DNA from: Caldimonas brevitalea | GTDB taxonomy: Bacteria; Pseudomonadota; Gammaproteobacteria; Burkholderiales; Burkholderiaceae_C | NCBI RefSeq assembly: GCF_001017435.1 | Contig: NZ_CP011371.1 | Span: 124,001-188,000, forward strand | DNA length: 64,000 nt | Direction: 5' to 3' | Shown: piece by piece, positions 37,561-46,493 of the stretch | Layout: each line of letters begins with the position of its first letter | Position numbering within the stretch: position 1 is the first letter of the stretch | The notes under the pieces: model-generated | Databases searched by the model: none | Seen by the model: only the letters and a program-made list of their open reading frames with translations | What the model was told of the DNA's origin: nothing | Position numbers and translations under genes: made by a program

Positions 37561-38628
37561 ATGATCCTCGTCACCGGCGGCGCCGGCTTTATCGGCAGCA
37601 ACTTCGTCCTCGACTGGCTCGAGCAGGTCGGCGAGTCCGTCGTCAATCTCGATGCGCTCACCTACGCCGGCAACCTGCGCAACCTCGACGTGCTGCAACA
37701 CGACGCGCGCCACCACTTCGTGCGCGGCGACATCGGCGACCGCGCGCTGGTCGACCGGCTGCTCGCCGAACACCGCCCGCGCGCCATCGTGCACTTCGCC
37801 GCCGAAAGCCACGTCGACCGCTCGATCCACGGCCCGGCCGCCTTCGTGCGCACGAATGTCGAAGGCACGTTCACGCTGCTCGAAGCCGCCCGCGCCTACT
37901 GGTCGGAGCTGCCGGAAGAGCAGCGCGCCGCCTTTCGCTTCCACCACGTCTCCACCGACGAGGTCTACGGCTCGCTCGGCCCTACCGACCCGCCCTTCAC
38001 CGAAACGCACCCCTACCAGCCCAACAGCCCCTACTCGGCCAGCAAGGCCGCCAGCGACCACCTGGTCCGCGCCTGGTTCCACACCTACGGTCTTCCGGCG
38101 TTGACGACCAACTGTTCCAACAACTACGGGCCCTACCACTTCCCGGAAAAGCTGATCCCGCTGATGATCGTCAACGCCCTGAGCGGCAAGCCGCTGCCGG
38201 TCTACGGCGACGGCCAGAACGTTCGTGACTGGCTCTACGTCAAGGACCATTGCGCCGCGGTGCGGGTGGTGCTGGCGCATGGTCGCCCCGGCGAGACGTA
38301 CAACATCGGCGGCTGGAACGAGAAGACCAACCTCGAAATCGTGCACACCGTCTGCGCGCTGCTCGATGAGCTGCGCCCCGACCCTGCCGGCTCCCATGCC
38401 CGGCTCATCACCTTCGTGCAAGACCGGCCCGGTCACGACCGCCGCTACGCAATCGACGCCCGTAAGCTCGAACGCGAGCTGGGTTGGCGGCCGGCCGACA
38501 CCTTCGATACCGGCATCCGCAAGACAGTGCAGTGGTACCTCGACCACCCGCAATGGGTGGCCGAGGTCCAAAGCGGAGCGTATCGCGACTGGCTGGCCAC
38601 CCACTACGCGGGCGGAGCGGGGGCATGA
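37561..38628 (+). CDS. rfbB: dTDP-glucose 4,6-dehydratase
   Basis: RfbB is the second step of dTDP-L-rhamnose synthesis. The 355-residue SDR enzyme has the NAD loop G6-GAGFIG12, the T132-D-E134 catalytic stretch (STDEVYG) and Y158/K162 ([10 protein letters not shown]). The [15 protein letters not shown] and DWLYVKDHC motifs are diagnostic of the family. A 254-bp gap precedes it, so the rhamnose genes could have their own promoter. rfbD follows after 55 bp. Confidence 0.96.
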   Translation: MILVTGGAGFIGSNFVLDWLEQVGESVVNLDALTYAGNLRNLDVLQHDARHHFVRGDIGDRALVDRLLAEHRPRAIVHFAAESHVDRSIHGPAAFVRTNVEGTFTLLEAARAYWSELPEEQRAAFRFHHVSTDEVYGSLGPTDPPFTETHPYQPNSPYSASKAASDHLVRAWFHTYGLPALTTNCSNNYGPYHFPEKLIPLMIVNALSGKPLPVYGDGQNVRDWLYVKDHCAAVRVVLAHGRPGETYNIGGWNEKTNLEIVHTVCALLDELRPDPAGSHARLITFVQDRPGHDRRYAIDARKLERELGWRPADTFDTGIRKTVQWYLDHPQWVAEVQSGAYRDWLATHYAGGAGA

Positions 38629-38683
38629 GCGACGCGGCCGACCGAAGGCGCTCGCACCGCAGTGCGCGCGCGGAGGTTTCCCC

Positions 38684-39607
38684 ATGAGCCCCCAAATCTT
38701 GCTGCTGGGTCCGAACGGCCAGGTCGGCTGGGAACTGCAGCGGGCGTTGGGACCGCTGGGCGATCTGACCAGCCTCGATCGCCACGGTGACCCGGCGCGC
38801 GGCTGGTGCGGCGACCTGTCGCAGCCCGAGGCGCTGGCGGAGACCGTACGCGCGCTTCGGCCCGACGTGATCGTCAACGCCGCCGCCCACACCGCAGTCG
38901 ACCGCGCAGAAGCCGAACCCGACCTGGCGCGGCAGCTGAACGCGACAGCCCCCGGCGTGCTGGCGCGCGAGGCTGCCGCGCTGGGCGCCTGGCTGGTGCA
39001 CTACAGCACCGACTACGTGTTCGACGGCAGCGGCGACCAGCCGCGTGACGAAGACGCCCCCACCGGCCCGCTCAACACCTACGGCCGCACCAAGCTCGAA
39101 GGCGAGCAGCTGGTGCGGGGCAGCGGCTGCCGCCATCTGCTGCTGCGCACCAGTTGGGTCTATGCCGCGCGCGGCGGCAACTTCGCGAAGACCATGCTGA
39201 GGCTGGCCGCCGAGCGGGACCGGTTGAGCGTGGTCGACGACCAGATCGGTGCCCCCACCGGCGCCGACCTCATCGCCGACGTCACCGCGCACACCTTGCG
39301 GGCGGCCTTGCGGCAACCGGCACTGGCGGGCACCTACCACCTGGCTGCGGCCGGCGAGACCAGCTGGCACGGCTACGCCCGCTTCGTCATCGCGCGCGCT
39401 CGCGCTGCCGGCGCGTCCTTGCAGGTTGACGACGACGCCATCGATCCGGTGCCGTCGTCTGCCTTCCCCACGCCCGCGGCACGGCCGCGAAACTCGCGCC
39501 TGGCCACGGCCCGGCTGCAGGCCGCTTTCGGACTGGTGCTGCCGCCATGGCAGCGGGGCGTCGAGCGCTTGCTGGCCGAGATCCTGCCTCCCATGGCTGG
39601 GCGGTGA
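38684..39607 (+). CDS. rfbD: dTDP-4-dehydrorhamnose reductase
   Basis: RfbD performs the last, NAD(P)H-dependent step of dTDP-L-rhamnose synthesis. The 307-residue SDR enzyme has [13 protein letters not shown] at the N-terminus, [21 protein letters not shown] and YGRTKLEGE with the catalytic Tyr and Lys. The start at 38684 has a GGAGG site 7 nt upstream. The enzyme acts after RfbB and RfbC. Gene order rfbB-D-A-C is the classic one. Confidence 0.95.
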   Translation: MSPQILLLGPNGQVGWELQRALGPLGDLTSLDRHGDPARGWCGDLSQPEALAETVRALRPDVIVNAAAHTAVDRAEAEPDLARQLNATAPGVLAREAAALGAWLVHYSTDYVFDGSGDQPRDEDAPTGPLNTYGRTKLEGEQLVRGSGCRHLLLRTSWVYAARGGNFAKTMLRLAAERDRLSVVDDQIGAPTGADLIADVTAHTLRAALRQPALAGTYHLAAAGETSWHGYARFVIARARAAGASLQVDDDAIDPVPSSAFPTPAARPRNSRLATARLQAAFGLVLPPWQRGVERLLAEILPPMAGR

Positions 39608-39630
39608 CCACGACAACCAGGAGACCCCAG

Positions 39631-40527
39631 ATGACGGCCACCTCGCCTGCCCGGAAAGGCATCATCCTCGCCGGCGGGTCCGGCACCCGGCTGCACCCGG
39701 TCACGCTGGCGGTCAGCAAGCAGCTGATGCCGGTGTACGACAAGCCAATGATCTACTACCCGCTCAGCGTGCTGCTGTTGGCGGGTATCCGGGAGATCCT
39801 GGTCATCTCCACGCCGCAGGACACTCCGCGCTTTCAGCAGTTGCTGGGAGACGGCAGTGCCTGGGGCCTGTCGCTGCGCTACGCGGTGCAGCCGAGCCCA
39901 GATGGTTTGGCACAGGCCTATCTGATCGGCGAACCCTTTCTTGACGGTGCCTCCAGCGCCCTGGTGCTGGGGGACAACATCTTCTATGGGCACGATCTCA
40001 CCGCGCGCCTGGGCAACGCAGCGCGCCAGACCCAGGGCGCCACCGTGTTCGCCTATCCCGTCACCGACCCCCAACGGTATGGCGTGGTCGAGTTCGACGC
40101 TGGGGGCCGTGCGATCAGCCTGGAAGAGAAGCCGGCGCAGCCTAAGAGCCGCTACGCCGTCACGGGGTTGTACTTCTACGACGGCGAGGCGGTCGAGCGT
40201 GCCAAGCAATTGCGGCCCAGCGCGCGGGGCGAGCTGGAGATCACCGACCTCAACCGCAGCTACCTCGACGATGGCCGCCTCGACGTGCAGCTGCTGGGCC
40301 GCGGCGACGCGTGGCTCGACACCGGCACCCACGAGTCACTGCTGGCCGCCAGCCAGTTCATCCACACACTCGAAACCCGCCAGGGCCTGAAGATCTGCTG
40401 CCCCGAGGAGATCGCCTGGCGCCAGGGCTGGATCGACGCTGAACAACTGGAGCGCCTCGCGGCGCCGCTCGCCAAGAACGGCTATGGTCAATATCTGCTG
40501 CAAGTCCTGCGCGAAAGGGTGTTCTGA
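39631..40527 (+). CDS. rfbA: Glucose-1-phosphate thymidylyltransferase
   Basis: RfbA makes dTDP-glucose from dTTP and glucose 1-phosphate, the entry step to dTDP-rhamnose. The 298-residue protein has the nucleotide-binding [41 protein letters not shown] and the long [10 protein letters not shown] segment. The ATG at 39631 has an AGGAG site 8 nt upstream. It overlaps rfbC by one base. Confidence 0.97.
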   Translation: MTATSPARKGIILAGGSGTRLHPVTLAVSKQLMPVYDKPMIYYPLSVLLLAGIREILVISTPQDTPRFQQLLGDGSAWGLSLRYAVQPSPDGLAQAYLIGEPFLDGASSALVLGDNIFYGHDLTARLGNAARQTQGATVFAYPVTDPQRYGVVEFDAGGRAISLEEKPAQPKSRYAVTGLYFYDGEAVERAKQLRPSARGELEITDLNRSYLDDGRLDVQLLGRGDAWLDTGTHESLLAASQFIHTLETRQGLKICCPEEIAWRQGWIDAEQLERLAAPLAKNGYGQYLLQVLRERVF

Positions 40528-41078
40528 TGCAGGCCCGGCCCACTGCGATTCCTGATGTACTCGTGATCGAGCCGCGCGTGTTCGGCGACGCGCGCGGCTA
40601 CTTCATGGAAAGCTTCAATCAACAGCGTTTCGCCGAACTCACTGGCGCCCCGCATGCATTCGTGCAGGACAACCAGTCGCGCTCGGCCGCAGGCGTCCTG
40701 CGTGGCTTGCACTACCAGCTGCCGCCGCACGCGCAGGGCAAGCTGGTGCGCGTGACGCACGGCCGGGTGTTCGACGTGGCCGTCGATTTGCGCCGCAGCA
40801 GCCCCAGCTTTGGTCGTTGGGTGGGTGAGGAATTGAGCGGCGAGAACCATCGCCAGCTGTGGGTCCCGCCGGGGTTTGCGCATGGCTTTCTGGTATTGAG
40901 TGAGAGTGCCGACTTTCTTTACAAGACCACCGCCTATTACGCTCCTGCCTCTGAGCGGTGTATCCGCTGGGACGACCCGGCGCTGGCAATCCAGTGGCCT
41001 CTTGGCGACGTTCAACCTTTGGTGTCTGCCAAGGATGCGCAGGGCGTGTCGCTCACCCAGGCCGAGCTGTACCGTTGA
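40527..41078 (+). CDS. rfbC: dTDP-4-dehydrorhamnose 3,5-epimerase
   Basis: RfbC epimerises the 4-keto intermediate at C3 and C5 before RfbD reduces it. The 183-residue cupin has GYFMESFNQQRFAE, the catalytic-His region GVLRGLHYQLPPHAQGKLVRV, and WVPPGFAHGFLVLSE with the second catalytic loop. It starts on the last base of the rfbA stop (TGATG). A 178-bp gap then separates it from kpsS. The set rfbBDAC is complete. Confidence 0.96.
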   Translation: MQARPTAIPDVLVIEPRVFGDARGYFMESFNQQRFAELTGAPHAFVQDNQSRSAAGVLRGLHYQLPPHAQGKLVRVTHGRVFDVAVDLRRSSPSFGRWVGEELSGENHRQLWVPPGFAHGFLVLSESADFLYKTTAYYAPASERCIRWDDPALAIQWPLGDVQPLVSAKDAQGVSLTQAELYR

Positions 41079-41256
41079 TGTGCGATGAGCGGGAAATCCG
41101 CGTGGAAGCAGGAGAAGTTTTTGCTGCACATGTGTGAACCGACACGGATTCCGCGACCAGTGTCACGCCTATAGGCTGGCGCGGTATCCGCTTCGACAAA
41201 ATGTGCCGAGAGCGGCAGCTGGTTGTGTTTCAGCTGGCCGGTCACACGCAAGCAAG

Positions 41257-42696
41257 ATGCCCCATCCCGCCTCGTTTCTGTCGCTGCTCACACACCGGCG
41301 CACCTTGCTGCTGCAAGGCCCCATGGGGCCGTTCTTCGCCCGGCTCGCAGCCTATCTCGAACATTGCGGGCAGCGGGTGTACAAGGTCAACTTCAACGGT
41401 GGCGACCGGTTCTTCTTCAGAGGCGATCGGGCTTTGGACTTCACGGGCCGCATTGAAGCGTGGCCGGAGTGGCTGCGGCGCTTGTTGATCCTCAAGCGAA
41501 TCGAAGCCGTGGTCCTGTTTGGACAAACGCGGCCGGTGCACGAGGTCGCTCGCCGCATTGCAGCTCAGTTGGAACTGCCCGTCTACGTGTTCGAAGAAGG
41601 GTATTTGCGCCCGGACTACGTCACGCTAGAAATTGGCGGCGTGAACGGCTGCTCAAGGGTGCCGAAGGATCCGGCTGCATTCCCTGACGTCGGCAGCGCA
41701 CGCCTGCCGGAGCCCGTACCAACCTACCAGCGTTTCCGCCTGATGCTGCTGCAGGCGTCAGCCTACTTCACGGCGGCCTCGTTGCTCGCTCGCCGCTATC
41801 CCCACCAAGTGCACCACCGTCCCCTGAACCCGCTGCCCGAAGGCCTGCGCTGGCTGCGCGGCGGCTGTCGCAAGCTGATCAACGGCTGGCGGCAACGCGA
41901 ATTGTTGCCCCAGCTCACCTCGCCGGCGATGAGCAAACGCTGGTTTTTGCTGCCGCTGCAGGTGCACAACGACAGCCAGATCGTCCACCATTCGCGCTAC
42001 CCCTGCATGGACGAGGTGATCGAGGAGGTGGTCGCGTCCTTCGCCGCGCACGCCGACCCCGAGCACCTGCTGGTCATCAAGCATCATCCGATGGACCGGG
42101 CCTACCGCGACTACACAGAGGTGATACGGGTGGCTGCGCGGGCGTGCGACGTTGCCCACCGTGTGCTGTATGTCCACGATCTGCATCTTCCCACGCTGCT
42201 GAAGCACGCCCGGGGCGTGATCACAGTCAACAGCACCACTGGCCTGCAATCGCTGTTTCATCGCACGCCGGTGACGACGCTGGGTGATTGCTTCTATGCC
42301 ATCGAAGGGCTGGTTCACATGGGGCCACTAAACCACTTCTGGCGCGAGCCTGGGCAGGTCGACGAGGAGCTGTTCCGGCGCTTCCGGCACTACCTAGTGC
42401 GTCAAAACCAGCTCAATGCCAGCTTCTATGGCCGTACCCCGGCGTTCGACAGCACGCCGCTGCACCTCGCCCACGCCCCGGGGACGGACGAAGGTGCATC
42501 GAGCTTGATCAGTCAGCCCTTCCCGCTCGCCGACGTTCCCGCCGCCGCAGTGCCGGTCAGCTCGGTCGCCGTGTCCTTGCAGGTGCCCGGCGACGAAGAG
42601 CCGCATGCCAACGACGGGGCGCTTCCTCCTGCGGCGGCCGCATCGAGCAGCGCCCCCCAACCCTGGTCCCGCAACAACCCCGCACGACTCCAGTAA
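41257..42696 (+). CDS. kpsS: Capsule Kdo transferase KpsS
   Basis: KpsS adds the first beta-Kdo to lysophosphatidylglycerol, starting the poly-Kdo linker that KpsC extends. The 479-residue protein has the KpsS hallmark N-terminus LLLQGPMGPFFARLA, NFNGGD, VLFGQTRPVH, YVFEEGYLRPDYVTLE, and the C-terminal PLQVHNDSQI, IKHHPMDR, NSTTGLQSLFH motifs. I chose the ATG at 41257 because the open frame before it (from 41134) has no conserved features. The last 75 or so residues are a low-complexity Ala/Pro/Ser tail not expected in the family. kpsS closes the capsule locus; xth follows after 9 bp. Confidence 0.93.
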   Translation: MPHPASFLSLLTHRRTLLLQGPMGPFFARLAAYLEHCGQRVYKVNFNGGDRFFFRGDRALDFTGRIEAWPEWLRRLLILKRIEAVVLFGQTRPVHEVARRIAAQLELPVYVFEEGYLRPDYVTLEIGGVNGCSRVPKDPAAFPDVGSARLPEPVPTYQRFRLMLLQASAYFTAASLLARRYPHQVHHRPLNPLPEGLRWLRGGCRKLINGWRQRELLPQLTSPAMSKRWFLLPLQVHNDSQIVHHSRYPCMDEVIEEVVASFAAHADPEHLLVIKHHPMDRAYRDYTEVIRVAARACDVAHRVLYVHDLHLPTLLKHARGVITVNSTTGLQSLFHRTPVTTLGDCFYAIEGLVHMGPLNHFWREPGQVDEELFRRFRHYLVRQNQLNASFYGRTPAFDSTPLHLAHAPGTDEGASSLISQPFPLADVPAAAVPVSSVAVSLQVPGDEEPHANDGALPPAAAASSSAPQPWSRNNPARLQ

Positions 42697-42705
42697 GCTC
42701 GCGGC

Positions 42706-43488
42706 ATGCTGCGAGTCATTTCTGCAAATCTGAACGGTATCCGCTCCGCCGCCACCAAGGGGTTCTTCAGCTGGCTGCCCCAGCAAAACGCCGACGTGGT
42801 GTGCGTGCAGGAGCTGAAGGCCCAAGCGGGCGACATCACCGAAGCCATGCGCCAGCCCGAGGGCCTGAAAGGCTGGTTCCACTGTGCCGAGAAAAAGGGC
42901 TACAGCGGCGTCGGCCTGTATGCCCGGCGCGAGCCCGACCGTGTCGTCGAAGGCATCGGCCACGCCGCCTTCGACGCCGAGGGCCGCTACCTGCGGGCCG
43001 ACTGGGGCCGGCTGTCGGTCATCTCGCTCTACCTGCCCTCGGGCTCTTCCGGCGAGGAGCGGCAGCAGGCCAAGTTCCAGTTCATGGACGAGTTCTTCCC
43101 GGTGCTGCAGGCCTTGCGCGCGGAAGGCCGCGAGATCGTCATCTGCGGCGACTGGAACATCGCCCACCAGGCCATCGACCTGAAAAACTGGAAGGGCAAC
43201 CAGAAGAACTCAGGCTTCTTGCCCGAGGAGCGCGCCTGGCTGACCCGGGTGCTCGACGAAGTGGGCTGGGTCGACGTCTACCGCCGGCTGTACCCCGAGG
43301 CCACCGGCGAGGGCTACACCTGGTGGAGCAACCGCGGCCAGGCCTGGGCCAAGAACGTCGGCTGGCGCATCGACTACCAGGTGGCCACGCCCGGCCTGGC
43401 CGCCACCGCGAAGCAGGCGGCCATCTACAAGGACCAGCGGTTCTCCGACCACGCGCCGCTCAGCGTCGACTACGACTTCGAGGTGTGA
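42706..43488 (+). CDS. xth: Exodeoxyribonuclease III
   Basis: Exonuclease III is an AP endonuclease and 3'-5' exonuclease in base-excision repair. The 260-residue protein has the endonuclease/exonuclease/phosphatase fold: N-terminal ISANLNGIRSA, the metal ligand Glu in VCVQELKA, GDWNIAH, and the C-terminal FSDHAPLSVDY with the catalytic His. The start is 9 bp after kpsS. As a housekeeping gene it marks the right border of the capsule locus; pyrE is on the left. Confidence 0.97.
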   Translation: MLRVISANLNGIRSAATKGFFSWLPQQNADVVCVQELKAQAGDITEAMRQPEGLKGWFHCAEKKGYSGVGLYARREPDRVVEGIGHAAFDAEGRYLRADWGRLSVISLYLPSGSSGEERQQAKFQFMDEFFPVLQALRAEGREIVICGDWNIAHQAIDLKNWKGNQKNSGFLPEERAWLTRVLDEVGWVDVYRRLYPEATGEGYTWWSNRGQAWAKNVGWRIDYQVATPGLAATAKQAAIYKDQRFSDHAPLSVDYDFEV

Positions 43489-43620
43489 ACGCAACACCCC
43501 GGCCGTGACGGAGTGCGCACGGCGCCACTTCTCTCCCTGGCGCGCGCCGGGTTAACGCCCGCAGCCCGCCGCTGTCGTCGGATCATCGGGACACATTCAT
43601 TTCACATAGGAGACAGTCCC

Positions 43621-44292
43621 ATGAACTGTGCAGTACTCGTCCGCTGTGCGGCTGCCACTGCCCTGCTCGGGTCTCTCGCCAGCGTCGCGCAGGCTGGCGA
43701 GGTGTATGGCGGCTTCGGCCTGCCGGGTGTGATGATCGGTTATGCACATGCGATCAATTCGAGCTTTACGGTGCGGGCCGATTTCGCCACTTTGGGCGAG
43801 CATGACTTGGACGGTGAAGAAGAGGGCATCGACTACGAAGGCGATCTCAAGCTGCACCGCACCGGCGTGTTTGCCGACTGGTTTCCCACCACCAGCGCCT
43901 TTCGCCTGACCGGCGGCATCACCTTCAACCGCATCCGCGCCGACCTCGTGGGCCGACCGACCGGCAACGCCATCACGATCGGCGACACCACCTACGCCGC
44001 CACCGCTGAAGACCGCTTCGACGTGAGCGTGAAGTTCCCCACCACCACCCCCTACATCGGCCTCGGCTGGGGCCACCAGCTGCGCAACCCCGGCGGTGCG
44101 GGCTGGGTCGTCACCTTCGACGTAGGCGGCTCGATCGGCAAGGCCAAGGTGCGCGGCACCGTCAGCGGGCCCTTGCTGTCGCAGACGGTCTCACAGGAAG
44201 ACATCGACCGTGAGCTGGAAGAACTCGAAGACGGCGTCGGCAAGGTGCGGTTCATTCCGCAAGTGAGCATCGGCGTCAGCTACCGGTTCTGA
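43621..44292 (+). CDS. Small outer-membrane beta-barrel protein
   Basis: The 223-residue product has a signal peptide (about 1-25, ending AQA before GEVYGGF) and alternating hydrophobic/polar strands typical of eight-stranded barrels. It ends in SYRF, the aromatic C-terminal residue recognised by the Bam complex. A long acidic stretch (DIDRELEELEDG) near the end should be an external loop. The ATG has an AGGAG site 9 nt upstream. I see no specific family motif, so transport or structural roles cannot be told apart. Confidence 0.8.
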   Translation: MNCAVLVRCAAATALLGSLASVAQAGEVYGGFGLPGVMIGYAHAINSSFTVRADFATLGEHDLDGEEEGIDYEGDLKLHRTGVFADWFPTTSAFRLTGGITFNRIRADLVGRPTGNAITIGDTTYAATAEDRFDVSVKFPTTTPYIGLGWGHQLRNPGGAGWVVTFDVGGSIGKAKVRGTVSGPLLSQTVSQEDIDRELEELEDGVGKVRFIPQVSIGVSYRF

Positions 44293-44678
44293 TACGGCGG
44301 TTCTGAAGGGGGGCGGCGTTTGCCGGCGCGCCCCTGTTCTTGTGCACCTTGGCCCGGCGGCCGGGCGCTCGGGAAGGCACCGGTTTGGCCGGGGCCGACC
44401 GGCTGATATTCGCCCGCCTTCTTCCCGACCGCCGAGGCCACCGGGATGCCGGCGGTGGCGCGTCGAGCGCCTCCAATCGGCCGCCATGGCCTTCGCCACG
44501 CAGGGCCCGCCCCGGCGCTGTAGGACTGGGCCTACGGACCTGTACGAGTCGTCCTATGCCCGACGGGGCGCCCGTCCTGCGGCGGCCCCTCCTCCGCCTG
44601 CCTACTCTTGCGCTGTCGCTCGCCCCCCGGGGCCGAGACCCGACAAACAGCAGCGAACCCGTACAGGAGGAAAAGCAC
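44293..44678. other. Intergenic region between the barrel protein and the Cys-repeat protein
   Basis: A GC-rich inverted repeat around 44310-44335 followed by TGTTCTT could end the barrel-protein transcript, but the stem is imperfect. I see no coding sequence. The strong AGGAGG site of the next gene is at its right end. Confidence 0.45.
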
Positions 44679-45245
44679 ATGAAACAGACCATGTTCACCC
44701 GTCAAGCCCGCCTCACCCGCGCCGTTGCCGCCGCCATCGGCGCCCTGGCCCTTTCGAGCGCCGCGCTGGCGGCCGGTGACCGGACGGTCTACGACCAGTC
44801 GCGTGCAACCGCCAAGACCAGCTATGAAAGCGCCCGCAAGCAGTGCGACGGCCTGAAGGCCAACGCCAAGGACGTCTGCATCGCCGAAGCCAAGGCCGCA
44901 CGCGCCAAGGCCGACGCCGATGCCGACGTCTCTTTCAAGGGCACGCCCAAGGCCCGCCAGGAGGCCTCCGCAGACGTGGCCGAAGCTCAGTACGAGCTGG
45001 CCAAGGAGCGCTGCGACGACAAGCAGGGCAACGAGAAAGACGTCTGCGTGAAGGACGCCAAGGCGACGCTGGAGCAGGCCAAGGCGGATTCGAAGGCGCA
45101 GCGTGAAGTGACCGACGTGCGCAAGGAAGCGGTCGAAGACAAGCGCGAAGCCCAGTACGAGGTACAGGCAGAGAAATGCGACACGATGAAGGGTGATGCC
45201 AAGGACGCCTGCGTCGACCGGGCCAAGAAGGCGCATCATCAGTGA
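44679..45245 (+). CDS. Periplasmic Lys/Ala-rich protein with three C-x10-C repeats
   Basis: The 188-residue product has a signal peptide (about 10-32, SAALAA before GDRTVYDQ). The mature part is Lys/Ala/Glu-rich and strongly helical. Three repeats of about 45-50 residues each carry an identically spaced Cys pair: C-DGLKANAKDV-C, C-DDKQGNEKDV-C and C-DTMKGDAKDA-C. Each pair is flanked by an alanine-rich EAKA-type helix. A disulfide per repeat is plausible in the periplasm (inference). I do not know a named family for it. An AGGAGG site precedes the start. The next gene encodes a CsbD stress protein, so a general stress role is conceivable. Confidence 0.8.
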   Translation: MKQTMFTRQARLTRAVAAAIGALALSSAALAAGDRTVYDQSRATAKTSYESARKQCDGLKANAKDVCIAEAKAARAKADADADVSFKGTPKARQEASADVAEAQYELAKERCDDKQGNEKDVCVKDAKATLEQAKADSKAQREVTDVRKEAVEDKREAQYEVQAEKCDTMKGDAKDACVDRAKKAHHQ

Positions 45246-45297
45246 TGGCAAGGGCCGGCCGGCCCTGATGCAGTTTCGGCGGCCGCCCTTTCCCGGG

Positions 45298-45330
45298 CCG
45301 GACCGCGCCTCCCCGGGCGGCGCGGTCCGG
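45298..45330. terminator. Perfect 12-bp GC hairpin between the Cys-repeat gene and csbD
   Basis: CCGGACCGCGCC (45298-45309) pairs exactly with GGCGCGGTCCGG (45319-45330) over a 9-nt loop. No U-tract follows, so it may be a processing or stability hairpin rather than an intrinsic terminator. Confidence 0.45.
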
Positions 45331-45362
45331 TGATCCCAACCCTCGTGACGAAGGAGCCGCAC

Positions 45363-45563
45363 ATGAACTGGGACCGTATCGAAGGCAACTGGCGCCAGCT
45401 GAAAGGCAAGGCCATCGAGCAGTGGGGCAAGCTCACCGACGACGACTTCGACCGCATGGACGGCAAGCGTGAACAGCTGGTCGGCCGCATCCAGGAAGCC
45501 TACGGCATCGGCCGCGACGAGGCGGAACGGCAGGTGCAGGACTGGTCGGATCGGCTGCAATAA
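45363..45563 (+). CDS. CsbD-family stress-response protein
   Basis: The 66-residue product fits the CsbD family: MNWDRIEGNWRQLKGKAIEQWGKLTDDD, then a helix with GKREQLVGRIQEAYGI and ending in DWSDRLQ. CsbD proteins are small, highly charged, abundant under general stress, and of unknown biochemical role. A GAAGGAG site lies upstream. A clear intrinsic terminator follows 58 bp after the stop. Confidence 0.92.
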   Translation: MNWDRIEGNWRQLKGKAIEQWGKLTDDDFDRMDGKREQLVGRIQEAYGIGRDEAERQVQDWSDRLQ

Positions 45564-45620
45564 GCTCGTTTGATCGTCGGGCCGGCCACCAGGCCTGACA
45601 CCCACCCCAATTTATGCTGC

Positions 45621-45650
45621 GCACGGCAACCGCCGTGCGCATTTTTTTGT
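45621..45650 (+). terminator. Intrinsic terminator after csbD
   Basis: A 9-bp perfect stem (GCGCACGGC with GCCGTGCGC, loop AACC) at 45621-45642 is followed by ATTTTTTT. This is a textbook rho-independent terminator on the plus strand. Confidence 0.92.
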
Positions 45651-45691
45651 GATGGCGGTGCCACCCACGGTGGCCGTTGCCGGCCCGCCGG

Positions 45692-46297
45692 TCAGCCCGC
45701 GGCCAGCCGCCGCTCGACAAAATCGAGCCGGTCCTGCCCCCAGAACAGCTCGCCGTCGACCACATAGGTCGGCGCGCCGAACACCCCGGCCTTGATGGCC
45801 AGCTCCGTGTCGAGCTCATAACGCTCGTGTGCGGCCTGCGAGTGCGAATCGTCCAGCCGCTGGGCCGGCAGTTCGCAGCGTTGCAGCAGCTGCGCCAGCA
45901 CCGCCTCGTCGGCGATGTTCAGTTCTTCCACCCAGACGGCGCGCTGGATGGCGCCGGCAATCGTCATCGCCGCGTCGGTGCCGTCCTTCATGTCGACCGC
46001 GATGATCAGCCGCGCCGCTTCGTCGCCGTTGACCGGGAAGTAACGTGGCTCGACGTTGATCGGCAAGCCCAGGTATTCGCCGAAGCGCCGCAGTTCGAGC
46101 AGCCGGTAGGCCTGACGCTGCGGCGCGCGCTTGGACAAGGGCACGCCGCCCGACACCGGAAACACCTTGCCGCCCAGGTCGACCGGCAGCACGCGGATCT
46201 CGGCATGCGCCTTGCGTGCCAGATCCCAGAAGCGCTGGTGCCCCAGGTAGGCATACGGCGACTGCGGGGCGAAGTAGTACTCGACAGTGCGGCTCAT
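45692..46297 (-). CDS. DsbA-fold 2-hydroxychromene-2-carboxylate isomerase-like protein
   Basis: The 201-residue product has the kappa-GST/HCCA isomerase form of the DsbA fold. The N-terminal motif is YYFAPQSPYAYLG, with SPY in place of the Cys-x-x-Cys of true oxidoreductases. The C-terminal motif GVFGAPTYVVDGELFWGQDRL is typical. Such enzymes use glutathione to isomerise aromatic degradation intermediates, but here no degradation genes are near, so the natural substrate is unknown. It has no signal peptide and should be cytoplasmic. Confidence 0.88.
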   Translation of the reverse strand: MSRTVEYYFAPQSPYAYLGHQRFWDLARKAHAEIRVLPVDLGGKVFPVSGGVPLSKRAPQRQAYRLLELRRFGEYLGLPINVEPRYFPVNGDEAARLIIAVDMKDGTDAAMTIAGAIQRAVWVEELNIADEAVLAQLLQRCELPAQRLDDSHSQAAHERYELDTELAIKAGVFGAPTYVVDGELFWGQDRLDFVERRLAAG

Positions 46298-46493
46298 GGG
46301 GGCCCTCCTTGAATGGGGCGGAGTCTAGCGCCGGGGGGAACTCCACCGCGGCGGGCCGGGGCAATCGCGGAGTTGGGAATAGGGCATCTGGCGTTGCGGC
46401 GCCGGCCGGGGGCGGAAGAGGGTAAACGCGGGGCGGGCGCCGGGTCGGCAGCGGTTTGTCGGCCGGTGCTCCGCACTGACCCAGCGCCGGCCG

